Assembly: GCF_006440775.1 (NCBI RefSeq)
Contig: NZ_VFTZ01000004.1
Span: 301,650-365,649 of the forward strand
Reading direction: 5' to 3'
Origin: Mesorhizobium sp. B2-7-2
GTDB taxonomy: Bacteria; Pseudomonadota; Alphaproteobacteria; Rhizobiales; Rhizobiaceae
Length of the DNA stretch: 64,000 nucleotides
Below are positions 40,840-49,899 of this stretch, piece by piece. The notes below the pieces were generated by a model. The model had not been told where the DNA came from and made no database searches. It was given only the letters and a program-made list of their open reading frames with translations. The first letter of the stretch is position 1; each line of letters starts with the position of its first letter. Made by a program: the position numbers and the translations under genes.

Positions 40840-42218
40840 CGCGTATCCTTCCCCAGACAAAATCAGCCGCGATCAACCCGCTGAAATCGTCACAGCCGCT
40901 TGGTGCCGCCTTGGCGTTTCTCGGCATTGACGGCGCAGTGCCGCTGTTCCACGGCGCCCAGGGCTGCACCAGCTTTGCCCTCGTGCTGTTCGTGCGGCAT
41001 TTCAAGGAAACGATTCCCCTACAGACGACCGCGATGGATGAAATAACAATCATCCTCGGCGGGTCGGACAATCTGGAAGAGGCGATCTTCAACCTCAAGA
41101 CCCGCACGACGCCAAAGCTGATTGGGGTCTGCACCACGGCCCTGGTGGAAACCCGTGGCGAGGATTGCGCAGGCGACATTTCGGACATCAGGCTGAGACG
41201 GGCGGAAGAACTCGCGGGTACCGAGATCGTGCTGGCCAACACGCCGGATTTCGCCGGCGCCCTTGAAGAGGGCTGGGCCAAGGCTGTCACCGCCATGATC
41301 GAAGGCATTACAAAGCCTGGGGAGCGGGCGCGGCAGTCAAAGAAGATCGCGATCCTTCCTGGCTGGAACCTCACCGTGGCTGACCTCGAGCATTTGCGCG
41401 AGATGGTCGAAAGCTTTGGCCTGCAATCGGTGATCTTGCCAGACCTTTCAGGCTCGCTCGACGGTACCGTGCCAGACCACTGGGTCCCCACCACCTATGG
41501 CGGAACGAGCATCGAGGATATCCGCGAGCTCGGCACGGCCGAGCACTGCATCGCGATCGGCGAGCATATGCGCCGCCCGGCCGAGGTTCTCTACAAGGCG
41601 ACCGGCGTGCCTTACGTGCTGTTTCAGTCGCTGACCGGATTGAAGGGCGCCGATCAGTTCGTTTCGCTGCTGTCGGCTATTTCTGGCCAGCCTGTGCCGG
41701 CAAGCGTCCGCCGTCGGCGGGCGCAACTGCAAGATGCGTTGCTCGACGGACATTTCCACTTCGGAGGCAAGAAAATTGCGATCGCTGCTGAACCAGACCA
41801 ACTCTATCAATTCGGAGCGTTCTTCGTCGACATGGGCTGCGCAATCACGGCGGCCGTCACGACGACCGGTATGTCGAAAATTCTGGAAAAGGTACCGGCG
41901 GAGTCGATTCAGGTCGGCGATCTCGGCGATCTGGAATCACTTGCAAGCGGCGCTGATCTTCTGGTCACCCATTCACATGGACGCCAGGCCTCGAAACGCC
42001 TTGGCATTCCGCTTATGCGCATCGGCTTCCCCGTCTTCGACCGGCTTGGCAGCCAGCACAGGCTCTCGATCCTCTATCAAGGGACCCGTGACCTGGTCTT
42101 CGAGGTTGCCAACCTGTTCCAGGCCGGCCGGCGTGCGCCGACGCCTGATGAGCTCGATCCATTCCGCAAACGCCAAACGCCAGGTGAGCCCGATGCGTCG
42201 CTTCTCACTCGTCACTGA
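40836..42218 (+). CDS. nifN: NifN, FeMo-co assembly scaffold subunit
   Basis: 460 residues, related to NifK: SSQPLGAALAFLGIDGAVPLFHGAQGCTSF and CTTALVETRGEDC segments are typical. It pairs with NifE. Its ATG overlaps the nifE stop; nifX begins within its last 26 bases. Confidence 0.96.
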   Translation: MTRILPQTKSAAINPLKSSQPLGAALAFLGIDGAVPLFHGAQGCTSFALVLFVRHFKETIPLQTTAMDEITIILGGSDNLEEAIFNLKTRTTPKLIGVCTTALVETRGEDCAGDISDIRLRRAEELAGTEIVLANTPDFAGALEEGWAKAVTAMIEGITKPGERARQSKKIAILPGWNLTVADLEHLREMVESFGLQSVILPDLSGSLDGTVPDHWVPTTYGGTSIEDIRELGTAEHCIAIGEHMRRPAEVLYKATGVPYVLFQSLTGLKGADQFVSLLSAISGQPVPASVRRRRAQLQDALLDGHFHFGGKKIAIAAEPDQLYQFGAFFVDMGCAITAAVTTTGMSKILEKVPAESIQVGDLGDLESLASGADLLVTHSHGRQASKRLGIPLMRIGFPVFDRLGSQHRLSILYQGTRDLVFEVANLFQAGRRAPTPDELDPFRKRQTPGEPDASLLTRH

Positions 42219-42681
42219 CGAGGTTCACCGTCCGATGCGTGAACGACAAGCAGGCGCTTTGCGGGTGGCAATCGCTACCCAGGACGTCAAGCAACTCAAC
42301 GCCCATTTCGGGTCGGCCAAGCGCTTTGTCATCTACGATATGACGCGCGAGGAGTGGGAGCTTGTGGAAGTCATCGAGTTCGACGACGTCTCCGACGAAA
42401 GTGGGAAACATCACTCCGAGAGGGATGACCGCATCACACCGAAGATAAAAGCGCTGAAGGGCTGCCACCTCCTGTTTTGCCTGGCGATCGGTGGACCTTC
42501 GGCAGCCAAGCTTGTTTCGGCAAAAATCCATCCGATCAAGGTGCGGCATACTCAGAGCATCCAAGAGGTGCTGGTTCGCACGCAGCTGATGCTCAGGACC
42601 TGCCCTCCACCTTGGCTGCGCAAGGTCCTGGCTGAGGCAGGCGTCGCGAAACAGAAGCCGTCCTTTGAAGACGAGGACTGA
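42193..42681 (+). CDS. nifX: NifX, FeMo-co precursor carrier
   Basis: 162 residues from ATG 42193 (AGGTGAG upstream). The NifX core is ALRVAIATQDVKQLNAHFGS (residues ~22-41) and HLLFCLAIGGPSAAKL. It holds NifB-co or the VK-cluster in transit to NifEN. It overlaps nifN by 26 bp. The next gene starts 14 bp later. Confidence 0.95.
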   Translation: MRRFSLVTDEVHRPMRERQAGALRVAIATQDVKQLNAHFGSAKRFVIYDMTREEWELVEVIEFDDVSDESGKHHSERDDRITPKIKALKGCHLLFCLAIGGPSAAKLVSAKIHPIKVRHTQSIQEVLVRTQLMLRTCPPPWLRKVLAEAGVAKQKPSFEDED

Positions 42682-42695
42682 AATGAGGAGGCGAA

Positions 42696-43175
42696 ATGTT
42701 CGACCCTGCCCTTAGCCTTGCTGTCGATGAGGACGAGGTGGCGCTTGCCAGCCCGTTTCTCAAATGCCTCGTGCGGCTAATACGTGCTCAGGACTCCTAC
42801 GGCGCGTGGGAAGGCAAAGCGGACCGCGAACTGCTGGCCGCCTTCATCATCACCAAGCAACAGCGCCGTGCGATCCCGATCATAGGCGATCCCGACCCGG
42901 ACGTCCTGTGGAGGCTAGATATGTTCTACACCGCCATTGGGCTTGCGATCGAGGAGCGCTGCGGCCTGATGGCATCGCCGATCATGGAGCTGAGCCGTGA
43001 AGGCTTTGGGCGCGTGCTTTTCACGACTGGGCGGCTGGTCGCTCTGTCGAAGACGCTGCGCGACGTCCACCGGTTCGGCTTCGAGACGTTGCGGAAGCTC
43101 GCCGGGGCCGGCACGAAGCTGGTCAGCGACGCAATCGCAGCCATCGAAACCTATCCCGAGGTGGCGCGTGCGTGA
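42696..43175 (+). CDS. NifX-associated protein (DUF269)
   Basis: 159 residues of the nifX-associated DUF269 family ([58 protein letters not shown]). In other diazotrophs it is followed by a DUF683 gene and fdxB; here that continuation is missing and a response-regulator gene follows. A broken second copy lies at 53318-53720, and there the expected DUF683-fdxB pair does follow. Exact role unknown. Confidence 0.92.
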   Translation: MFDPALSLAVDEDEVALASPFLKCLVRLIRAQDSYGAWEGKADRELLAAFIITKQQRRAIPIIGDPDPDVLWRLDMFYTAIGLAIEERCGLMASPIMELSREGFGRVLFTTGRLVALSKTLRDVHRFGFETLRKLAGAGTKLVSDAIAAIETYPEVARA

Positions 43176-43281
43176 TGAAGCAGGTTTCGAGCCCAGGGGC
43201 CATGACAATCTTCAGCAGCCGCGATGGCCAACCGTCGCAGCCGACGCCGTCCAGGCGGATCAAGCTCCTGAAGTAACACCG

Positions 43282-43986
43282 ATGAAGCCACTCATCCTGA
43301 TCTGTTCGCAAGATGCCGAGCTTTATCTGTTGCTCAGCCACATACTGGAGGTGGACGGCTTCGCCACTGAGCCGGTAAGGAGCGCCAAGGAAGTGCTTGC
43401 ATTGGCCGACGAACGCGAATTCCAGGCCGTCGTGCTGGACTGCGGTCCGGCGAGCATAACCGGGGCCCCAATCTGCGCCCGGCTCAAGGGGGAGCCCCGG
43501 ACCGCCGACCTTACCGTTATTGCCCTGATCGCGCCGGGTGCCGAGGACCAGCACCTCGATCTCCTCAAGGCTCGCATTGACGAGAGATTTGTGCGGCCGA
43601 TCGTCCCGGCCAACCTGCTCGACTTTCTACGGGCGAGGCTGGCGCTGCCGAAGCGGGGCGCACATGGCGTTGAAAACGGCGGCTGGCTCACCTTTGGTGA
43701 CCTCGAGATGAAGGTGGATGCCCGCCGGATTCGCGGCAATGGCCACGACATTCACCTCGGAGTCATCGAGTTCAACGTGCTGCTGCTTATGATGGAGGCT
43801 CCCGGCAAGGTCTTCAGCCGGAAGGAGCTTATCGGCACGGCTTGGGAGAAAAACATCCATGTCGAACCACGCACCGTCGATGTCCATGTCAGCCGGATCA
43901 GAACAGCCCTCAAGAAGGCTTGGCCCGGCGGCGGCATTCTCACTGTCAGGTCGGCCGGCTACTCGCTCCAGATGCCGGACGGCTGA
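43282..43986 (+). CDS. Atypical OmpR/PhoB-type response regulator at the end of the nifHDKENX operon
   Basis: 234 residues. Residues 1-120 are a receiver domain and 130-232 an OmpR-type winged helix (VIEFNVLLLMMEAPGKVFSR, then EPRTVDVHVSRIRTAL, LTVRSAGYSL). The receiver keeps the likely phosphoacceptor Asp53 (VVLDCG), but the acidic pair at the N-terminus is reduced to SQD, the switch Thr/Ser position is Ile (ALIAPG), and the conserved Lys is Arg105 (VRPIVP). It may therefore act without normal phosphorylation. No sensor kinase is nearby. Start ATG 43282 lies 106 bp after the DUF269 gene. Confidence 0.85.
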   Translation: MKPLILICSQDAELYLLLSHILEVDGFATEPVRSAKEVLALADEREFQAVVLDCGPASITGAPICARLKGEPRTADLTVIALIAPGAEDQHLDLLKARIDERFVRPIVPANLLDFLRARLALPKRGAHGVENGGWLTFGDLEMKVDARRIRGNGHDIHLGVIEFNVLLLMMEAPGKVFSRKELIGTAWEKNIHVEPRTVDVHVSRIRTALKKAWPGGGILTVRSAGYSLQMPDG

Positions 43987-44085
43987 ATCAGTTGAGGTGT
44001 AGTGCCACTCCCTTTCCCTCGCGCTGTGAGTCGGTGTTGCGGCCTGCCGCTAGACTAAACGAGATACTCAGGAAGAAGCAGGCAA

Positions 44086-44970
44086 ATGGGTTTTAAAAGC
44101 GTACTCTGTGTGACGGACGCAGACCATTCCGATCATGACGTCGAAACTGCTGCCGGCTTGTGTGCTGAAGTCGGTGCGCATCTTTCCGTACGGATAATAC
44201 CGGCTCTGATGCTCGTTTTGTCATATCGGCCGATGAGAGATGGTGTCCCCGAGTGGCCCACGGGGCGTGGACAGGCAATGGCCACATTGAACAATCAGTT
44301 TCGGCAAGACAGATTTACACTGGACGTGCCCAGACTGGAAAGACGCTCCGAGAAGATCCAGGAACTGCTGAGGGCAATGTGCCTTTCCTATGATGTCGAT
44401 ACGGATTATTGCAATTTGACTGGCGTGGGGGAGGTGGTGCGACAGCGGGCACTCTGCGCCGACCTGACCATTGTCGGCCCCGCACTTCTCAACGACAGTG
44501 TTGTCGGACCTGTCGTCATCAACGGCAGCTTATTTGATACGGGAAAACCGGTGCTTATTGTGCCCAAGCGCGCTGAGGCGACCCTGTGGCCAAGGCGCGT
44601 CCTGGTCGGTTGGGATTCGCGACTCGAGGCATCCCGTGCCGTTCGGGAAGCGCTGGGTCTCCTATGCGCTGCTGAGGAAGTTCGTGTTGTCCTGGTGGGT
44701 CCGAAGGCGAACCACAAAGGGTACGGCGCGAAACCTGGAGCCGATATTGCTGCCTATCTCACGCGCCACGGTGCTCGGGTGTCGGTTGACCTGTTGCCAA
44801 GTGCTGGCAAATCGGCGGCCAAGGTGCTTGCGCAGCACGCAATCGATACATCTGCCGACATGATAGTCATGGGCGCTTATGGCAGCCGTCGCCTGCGTGA
44901 GCGGCTCTTCGGCGGCGCAACGAAATGGATTGTTGACAAGCCGACATTGCCGCTGTTTTTGGCGCGCTGA
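44086..44970 (+). CDS. Universal stress protein (two UspA domains)
   Basis: 294 residues with two tandem UspA-type domains (about 1-145 and 160-294). The C-terminal domain has the nucleotide-binding pattern G-x2-G-x9-G-[ST] as GAYGSRRLRERLFGGAT; the N-terminal half lacks it. Such tandem USPs are common in bacteria living at low oxygen. Start ATG with AGGAAG upstream, 99 bp after the response regulator. It may be on the same transcript or separate. Confidence 0.88.
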   Translation: MGFKSVLCVTDADHSDHDVETAAGLCAEVGAHLSVRIIPALMLVLSYRPMRDGVPEWPTGRGQAMATLNNQFRQDRFTLDVPRLERRSEKIQELLRAMCLSYDVDTDYCNLTGVGEVVRQRALCADLTIVGPALLNDSVVGPVVINGSLFDTGKPVLIVPKRAEATLWPRRVLVGWDSRLEASRAVREALGLLCAAEEVRVVLVGPKANHKGYGAKPGADIAAYLTRHGARVSVDLLPSAGKSAAKVLAQHAIDTSADMIVMGAYGSRRLRERLFGGATKWIVDKPTLPLFLAR

Positions 44971-45232
44971 CCGGCTCGGGAGTTGCACCGATGCCGCTCG
45001 AAGCTTTAGTTCACTTGGGCGAACTATTCAGATATCGGGAAAAAGATCGCGGCGGCGCGAAGCTCCTCGAGGCAGTGCACGAGGCCTGACCGAACAAAAT
45101 GCTCCGGTCTTGAGTTGCTTGTCGAACTCTCGCCCGAGACGGCCCCAAAGGCCGTGCAGCGGCGCTGCTCGAGCTCATCGAAGCACGGCCGCGGCAGATT
45201 GGCCCAAGACGAGAAAGGTAGCTTGGCTTAAT

Positions 45233-45490
45233 TCAGTTGAGAAAGACAGTCGTTAGCTTGGTAGACGAGTTAGGACCTATTGCTGCGGCCAGCACAGCCG
45301 TTCGCTCAAGGCAATGCTCTTTGCAGCGCCAGGCATAGGCTGCCATTGTTCCCGGCTGCCCCATGTCGAGGGCAATTGCAGCTTCATATAACTCAAGACG
45401 AGTGCCCTCAGGCAACTTAAGGTAGGGCTTTCGCCGCAGCTCGTGATGACCTTTAGCTGGCGCCGGACGGAAGCAGTGTGCGATCCTCAC
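45233..45490 (-). CDS. Small protein coupled to the nod-box acyltransferase
   Basis: 85 residues starting at GTG 45490, which overlaps the acyltransferase stop (GTGA). No known motif; the middle is helical and rich in alanine (RLELYEAAIALDMGQPGTMAAYAWRCKEHC). The overlap implies coupled translation, so it is probably the second gene of a nod-box operon. Confidence 0.45.
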   Translation of the reverse strand: MRIAHCFRPAPAKGHHELRRKPYLKLPEGTRLELYEAAIALDMGQPGTMAAYAWRCKEHCLERTAVLAAAIGPNSSTKLTTVFLN

Positions 45491-47454
45491 TGCCCCGGAA
45501 AGCCTGCCTTAGCCGAATTCATGGCTGACGAAGAGATGAGCTTGGCGAAAATAGGGGCAAGGATATGCCGGCTCGCCGGCGAAAGGTGGATCGCGTCAAG
45601 GTAGAAGACGTCTTCACCTGATCTCAGCGGGCAGTTTTGCTGCCCACACAGAGCTGGGACTATGGGAATGAACTGTACGGTTCGCGGCAGCAGATCCGCG
45701 AGCATTCGATTGTTCTGCCAGGACATCTCGGCCGGCATGGTAGAGCACGGCGCGTCGCCCTTCATGAAGTCGGCACGGACGAGGCAAGTCAGCACATCGA
45801 TGGATGGTTCCGGCGTGGGTCCAACCACGGCGGTCTTGATGCCATGGGCCGCCAGTGAGGCAGCGGTCTGTTCTATCGCGGACGTGAAGTTGGCATTGGA
45901 AGTCTCCTGCGAAGGCCAGCTTCCGTCTGTCGAGAGGAAGCTGCCTCCACGCCCCGAGTAGGCGTTCCAGCGGCCTGCCAGGATCACGAGTGTGATGTTG
46001 GGATCGGCAAGCACCGATTGGAGCGCGGACGCATTGAAGGCCGGGCAATCCGCTCTCAAGGGACTGGCGGGAAGCATCGTCATGTCGGGAAAAGGAGCGC
46101 ACCCCGCCTTTGTGATCTGTCTGACGCGCACGCCTGTCGTCCGGGCCGCCTCGTCTAAAGCAGAGGCAAGATGGGCAGCCTGAGAATCGCCCCACAAAAC
46201 GACCCTCGGAGCGATATTGCCGAAGCCGAGGATGCATTCGCCCGTCTTGGGAATGAGCCCGCCACGCTGGAGGCAGGAAGAGGATTCGAACTTGGCTCTT
46301 TCCGCTCTGAGCGCTTGAACAGAAGGACCGTCGTCAGGACCCCGGCTTGGGAAGCCGGAGCTGTAGATGATAGCCAGGGATAGACAGCAGACGCCGGCCA
46401 TTGTGCCGGCGGTCGGTACCATCCACTTCCAGCCTGTGGCCCTCCGGCGAAACGGGCGCTCGACAAAGCGCCAGGAGAGTGCTGACGCGAGCAGTGCGGC
46501 GAGTACGACCGCGACACGTTCAGAGACGAACAATTCGCGATTCCGATAGATGCCTGCAAAGACCAGCAACGGCCAGTGCCAGAGGTAAAGCGAGTAGGAT
46601 GTGAGCCCGATGAAGGCGGCAGGCTTGATCGACAGCGCTTTCGAAACCATCGTGTCGCGGTGAAAGCCGGCCGCGATGATGAGCGCCGCTCCAATGCAAG
46701 GAGCAAGCGCGTATAGGCCGGGAAATGGCGTATCCTGATTGAGCAGGAAGAGTGAAGCGGTGATGAGCGCCAGACCTGAGGCAGCGAGGAGTTCCGCAAT
46801 CGTTCGGGTTGGCCTCATTGCCTTAGCAGCAGGCAGCGCGATCAGCCCGCCCGTGAGCAGTTCCCAAGCGCGTGTCGGAAGCATGTAGAATACAAAGGGC
46901 GGATCGCTCTGAAGCCAGTGCTGAGCGGCGGTGATGGAGATGATGCCCAGCGCCGCGACGATGACTGCCGCCCACGGTCTCAGCCATCGCATCATGAGTA
47001 TGACCACCAGAGGCCAAAGGAAATAAAACTGCTCCTCGACGGCCAGCGACCATGTGTGCAGGAGAGGGAGCGAGGTCGCGGCTTCAGTGAAATAGTTGGT
47101 GTTGACGTAAAAAAAGAAGTTGCTGGCGGAAATCGCAGCGGCAATGGCGCTGTTGCCGAAGCCGATGAACTCACCCGGCGGCAGCACAAACCACCCCATC
47201 GCAAAACATGCGGCCAGCATCGCGAACAGGGCAGGAAAAATCCGTCGGACCCGGCGGTGATAGAAGTCCAGCAGCGAGAATTCGCCCCTGTCGGTGCGCT
47301 CGATGATGTCAGACGTTATCAGGAAGCCGGAGATCACAAAGAAGACGTCGACCCCAACGAACCCGCCGCTGACCGCTGAAAAACCAGCGTGATACAGGAC
47401 AACCGGAACAACGGCGACGGCCCGCAGACCGCTGATATCCGCTCGGTACTTCAT
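45487..47454 (-). CDS. OafA-type membrane O-acyltransferase with SGNH domain, nod-box controlled
   Basis: 655 residues from ATG 47454 (MKYRADISGLRAVAV). The N-terminal ~340 residues are acyltransferase-3 with about ten helices: YHAGFSAVSGGFVGVDVFFV and LPLLHTWSLAVEEQFYFLWP are hallmark segments. The C-terminal ~250 residues are a periplasmic SGNH-type domain (VVLWGDSQAAHLASAL with the nucleophile Ser; FYLDAIHLSPAS with the D-x-x-H pair). It should O-acetylate a surface or secreted glycan. A nod box lies upstream; the transcript start expected below it favours ATG 47454 over the earlier ATG at 47496. Unlike NolL/NodX, which have only the membrane part, this one carries the SGNH domain. Confidence 0.9.
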   Translation of the reverse strand: MKYRADISGLRAVAVVPVVLYHAGFSAVSGGFVGVDVFFVISGFLITSDIIERTDRGEFSLLDFYHRRVRRIFPALFAMLAACFAMGWFVLPPGEFIGFGNSAIAAAISASNFFFYVNTNYFTEAATSLPLLHTWSLAVEEQFYFLWPLVVILMMRWLRPWAAVIVAALGIISITAAQHWLQSDPPFVFYMLPTRAWELLTGGLIALPAAKAMRPTRTIAELLAASGLALITASLFLLNQDTPFPGLYALAPCIGAALIIAAGFHRDTMVSKALSIKPAAFIGLTSYSLYLWHWPLLVFAGIYRNRELFVSERVAVVLAALLASALSWRFVERPFRRRATGWKWMVPTAGTMAGVCCLSLAIIYSSGFPSRGPDDGPSVQALRAERAKFESSSCLQRGGLIPKTGECILGFGNIAPRVVLWGDSQAAHLASALDEAARTTGVRVRQITKAGCAPFPDMTMLPASPLRADCPAFNASALQSVLADPNITLVILAGRWNAYSGRGGSFLSTDGSWPSQETSNANFTSAIEQTAASLAAHGIKTAVVGPTPEPSIDVLTCLVRADFMKGDAPCSTMPAEMSWQNNRMLADLLPRTVQFIPIVPALCGQQNCPLRSGEDVFYLDAIHLSPASRHILAPIFAKLISSSAMNSAKAGFPGQ

Positions 47455-47504
47455 GCAGCTGATCGTCCTCAGAAGGTTCCGAGCAGCGTTTTTCATGGTC
47501 GTTA

Positions 47505-47552
47505 CGCATCGTAAAATCGATAGTTTCGATGAAGTGCATCTACCGTATGAAT
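47505..47552 (-). promoter_or_regulatory. Nod box upstream of the acyltransferase
   Basis: The minus strand reads ATTCATACGGTAGATG, then CTTCATCGAAACTATCGATTTTAC, fitting the 47-49-bp NodD-binding nod box (ATC-N9-GAT core, CATCGAAAC-AATCGATTTTACC 3' part) with only a few changes. It ends about 50 bp before ATG 47454. Confidence 0.85.
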
Positions 47553-48199
47553 GCGGGCCATCGCGTGCGACTAAGAACCGAACCAGACCGGACACAAATC
47601 GCGCAACGCAGAATCCCGCTCGATCAAAGTGAAAGACGGTTTTTCACTAGAAGGCGAACCCGTCCGGTCACCGGCCACTCCGGCTTGTCAGCGTGCGCAG
47701 TGGTGCGCCGATGGTACGGGCGCCGAGGCAAAGACCGCCACTCCAGCGCGCTACATGAGCTTGAGATCGTCAGTCGGATCGATCAGCTGCTGCCTTGCGT
47801 CAGCTCGACTTGAATTGGTGTGGCTCTTGTTCATCTCTTCCGCGGTCCTTGTGCCCACCTAGCGCATGTGCGCAGTATCCACCTTCACCGCGCCCGTGAT
47901 GTCGATCGGCGATTGCCGCGCGGCCGTTGAACAGACGAAACCTATAAGCGCGGCTGGACGGCCAGTCAGAAACAGCACGCTGCCGGATTGGCCACCTACC
48001 GCAGCTGCAAAGCAGGCCAGTCATCTCTCAATCGACTGGCTCGCCCGTGCCACGTGGGGCAGTTCCGATTGGGATGATCGGCATCGCCGATCGTACGGTT
48101 TCTCATAAGTAGATCGGGCGTCGAGTTTGCAGGCGAGTTGCGCAGGCATTCGTTATGGAGCTCTGGGGTTCGGTTGTTGATCGCATGCGAGGCGCACGC
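47553..48199. other. Spacer between two nod boxes without a recognisable gene
   Basis: About 650 bp between the leftward and rightward nod boxes. Short frames exist on both strands but show no motif I recognise. Confidence 0.5.
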
Positions 48200-48247
48200 A
48201 TTCACATCGTAGATGGGCTCCATCGAAACAATCTATTTTACGGAGAG
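48200..48247 (+). promoter_or_regulatory. Second nod box, apparently orphaned
   Basis: ATTCACATCGTAGATG followed by CTCCATCGAAACAATCTATTTTAC: a good nod box on the plus strand. The bases after it (GTAACGGACATGAAAAAGCG) also resemble those after the acyltransferase nod box (GTAACGACCATGAAAAACGC), so the two are probably copies of one promoter segment. No intact gene follows. Confidence 0.8.
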
Positions 48248-49130
48248 TAACGGACATGAAAAAGCGTTGCTCGGGAGGCGACGCCCACCGGAAATCTCTC
48301 CAGGTCATGCGCAAGGCGGAAGGTGGAGCGGCGTCCTCCTTCTGATGCCTAGGGTTCATCACTCAATTTCGTCGCTCGCTTCCTGGATCCATCCCGCAGC
48401 GTCACGAGCCTGATCATTTGTGCTCGCGACCGGCGGACCCGTTCGGCGCGACCGGCAGACGATCTGCATTCCTCCAAATCCGATGCCGTGCGCGAGCTTC
48501 TCAACACTCCGGACGGATTTTCGGCGAAGGTGAGCTATCTCAAACGGTATGCCGCCACGCTTCGCTGCGGACTTAAGGGCGCAATGGATGTCGCCGAAGC
48601 CGGATCGTGGGTTGGACCCGAGGGTGCAAAGCGGTCTTGGCGTATGAGATGCATGAACGAACTGCAGCCGCTATCTCGATGACGATACCTTACTGAACCA
48701 ATCGCGCGACGAGGATTGTCTGGCCAGGAACAACGTTCCGACCTGGTGGCCGCGCGCTCCTTGCCGCGATTTGGCGTGTGCTGGCGTCTTCAACGCAATC
48801 GCTGCTGATCGCCTCGAGCCGCTGTCGGCTTCCACCGTAATCGACGGCGGCTGCGCCGGCGGAGATGTAAGCTCGAGCGCAGCGGTCGGACGAATGGCCC
48901 ACGTCATCGGCATTGACCTCGACGAAGGGAGCTTGTGCTGGCGCGCGAAGAAGCTGCCGCGCGCACCTTAGTCGAGTGCTAATGGGAGCGTCATGCGACG
49001 TAAGAATGCTATGCCTATCAGATCATCATGGGAGAGATCCACGTCGCATGACACATGAGACATTACCGGATTCCCCGGACGGCGCCCATCTGAAAAAAAC
49101 GCTAGAGTTGGTCAAGCTGGTGCTGTTCCG
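48248..49130. other. Decayed stretch after the second nod box
   Basis: About 880 bp. Frames are short and broken. One plus-strand fragment near 48830-48940 (VIDGGCAGGDV...HVIGIDLDEGSL) resembles the SAM-binding motif I of a methyltransferase, so a gene formerly controlled by the nod box may have decayed here. The fragment VRELLNTPDGFSAKVSYLKR near 48490 also looks like former coding sequence of unknown family. Confidence 0.4.
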
Positions 49131-49230
49131 AAGGGCGACAAAGTGCAAACCTTCAAGGCCTGCCGTTCAACGTCGGATACTCGACACGATCACAAACCCG
49201 CTGTCAGTTGGTTCCATCAAAGTTTCCTCC

Positions 49231-49245
49231 TGGCACGTCGATTGA
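49231..49245 (+). promoter_or_regulatory. Sigma-54 promoter in repeat copy 1
   Basis: TGGCACGTCGATTGA, correct spacing, same -12 form as nifH. A TGT-N11-ACA sequence (49124-49140), one base longer than the NifA consensus, lies about 90 bp upstream. A 19-codon frame (MIRLSEHLFGIGATLLAYR) starts at 49281. Confidence 0.65.
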
Positions 49246-49445
49246 GGGAACATTCCGAACACATCAGCGCACGTCCTGCCATGATCAGGCTAAGCGAACA
49301 TTTATTCGGGATCGGAGCTACCCTGTTAGCTTACCGGTAAGAGCACCGGGACAAATCTGCCGCCGGTGCAAGGTTTCCCACCTCAACGTCGGATAGCCGA
49401 CACGATCACAAACCTGCTGCCAGTTGTTTTGATCAATTTTCCTTC

Positions 49446-49460
49446 TGGCACGTTCGATGC
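49446..49460 (+). promoter_or_regulatory. Sigma-54 promoter in repeat copy 2
   Basis: TGGCACGTTCGATGC, correct spacing. A hairpin follows at once (CTTCTGA 49468-49474, TCAGAAG 49480-49486). Confidence 0.65.
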
Positions 49461-49497
49461 AGGGAATCTTCTGAACACATCAGAAGGATGTCCTCCT

Positions 49498-49623
49498 ATG
49501 GTCAGGGTCACTGAAGAATGCTGTTGCCGCACTGGGACCGCGCTTCGGCTGATCCACAACCGGTCAGAAGTGGGCGCATCACCTTGGAGGCGAGCGACTG
49601 CGCCCGCTTCACACGCCGAATAA
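49498..49623 (+). CDS. Putative 41-residue micro-ORF after a sigma-54 promoter
   Basis: Starts MVRVTEECCCRTGTALRLIH; AAGGA lies nine bases before the ATG. The paralogous frame in repeat copy 1 (49281-49340) has a related start, M-[IV]-R-[LV]-[ST]-E, and ends after 19 codons. The three adjacent cysteines are unusual. Whether it is translated is unknown; a non-coding transcript is equally possible. Confidence 0.3.
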   Translation: MVRVTEECCCRTGTALRLIHNRSEVGASPWRRATAPASHAE

Positions 49624-49899
49624 GGTCGGTAAGCATCCGCTGAGCGAGACGCTATCATCGAAGCGGGTGGAAACGTCGATCCCGCGCACGGCCCCCACGT
49701 CCCGACATGAGTGTCGATCTCATCACTTGGCTGGATCCCTGGGCCTCACACAGCCGACCACACGAACGCGGGGACAAACGCTAGCGAATCCAGCCGCACC
49801 GGCGTCGAGAATGGCCGCGTAGTGCGGAAGCCGAATGACCATGGCCGATGTTCGCCGCGAGCATCGCGTGTTTGGGAAACATCTATAGGAGCAGGACAA

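Larger units (their letters stand above)
49143..49550. repeat. Imperfect direct repeat of ~190 bp containing a sigma-54 promoter in each copy
   Basis: Two copies offset by about 215 bp (roughly 49143-49330 and 49366-49550). Shared words include CAACGTCGGATA, ACACGATCACAAACC, TTCTGGCACGT/TCCTGGCACGT, GAACACATCAG and ATGRTCAGG. Each copy contains a complete -24/-12 element followed by a short ATG-started frame. Confidence 0.8.

Noticed and set aside
43282..43986. Calling the response regulator TtsI
   Set aside because: Both are atypical regulators, but no type III secretion genes or tts boxes are seen and I cannot confirm the similarity by eye.
48256..48345. 29-codon frame right after the second nod box
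   Set aside because: It starts only eight bases after the box, before the expected transcript start.
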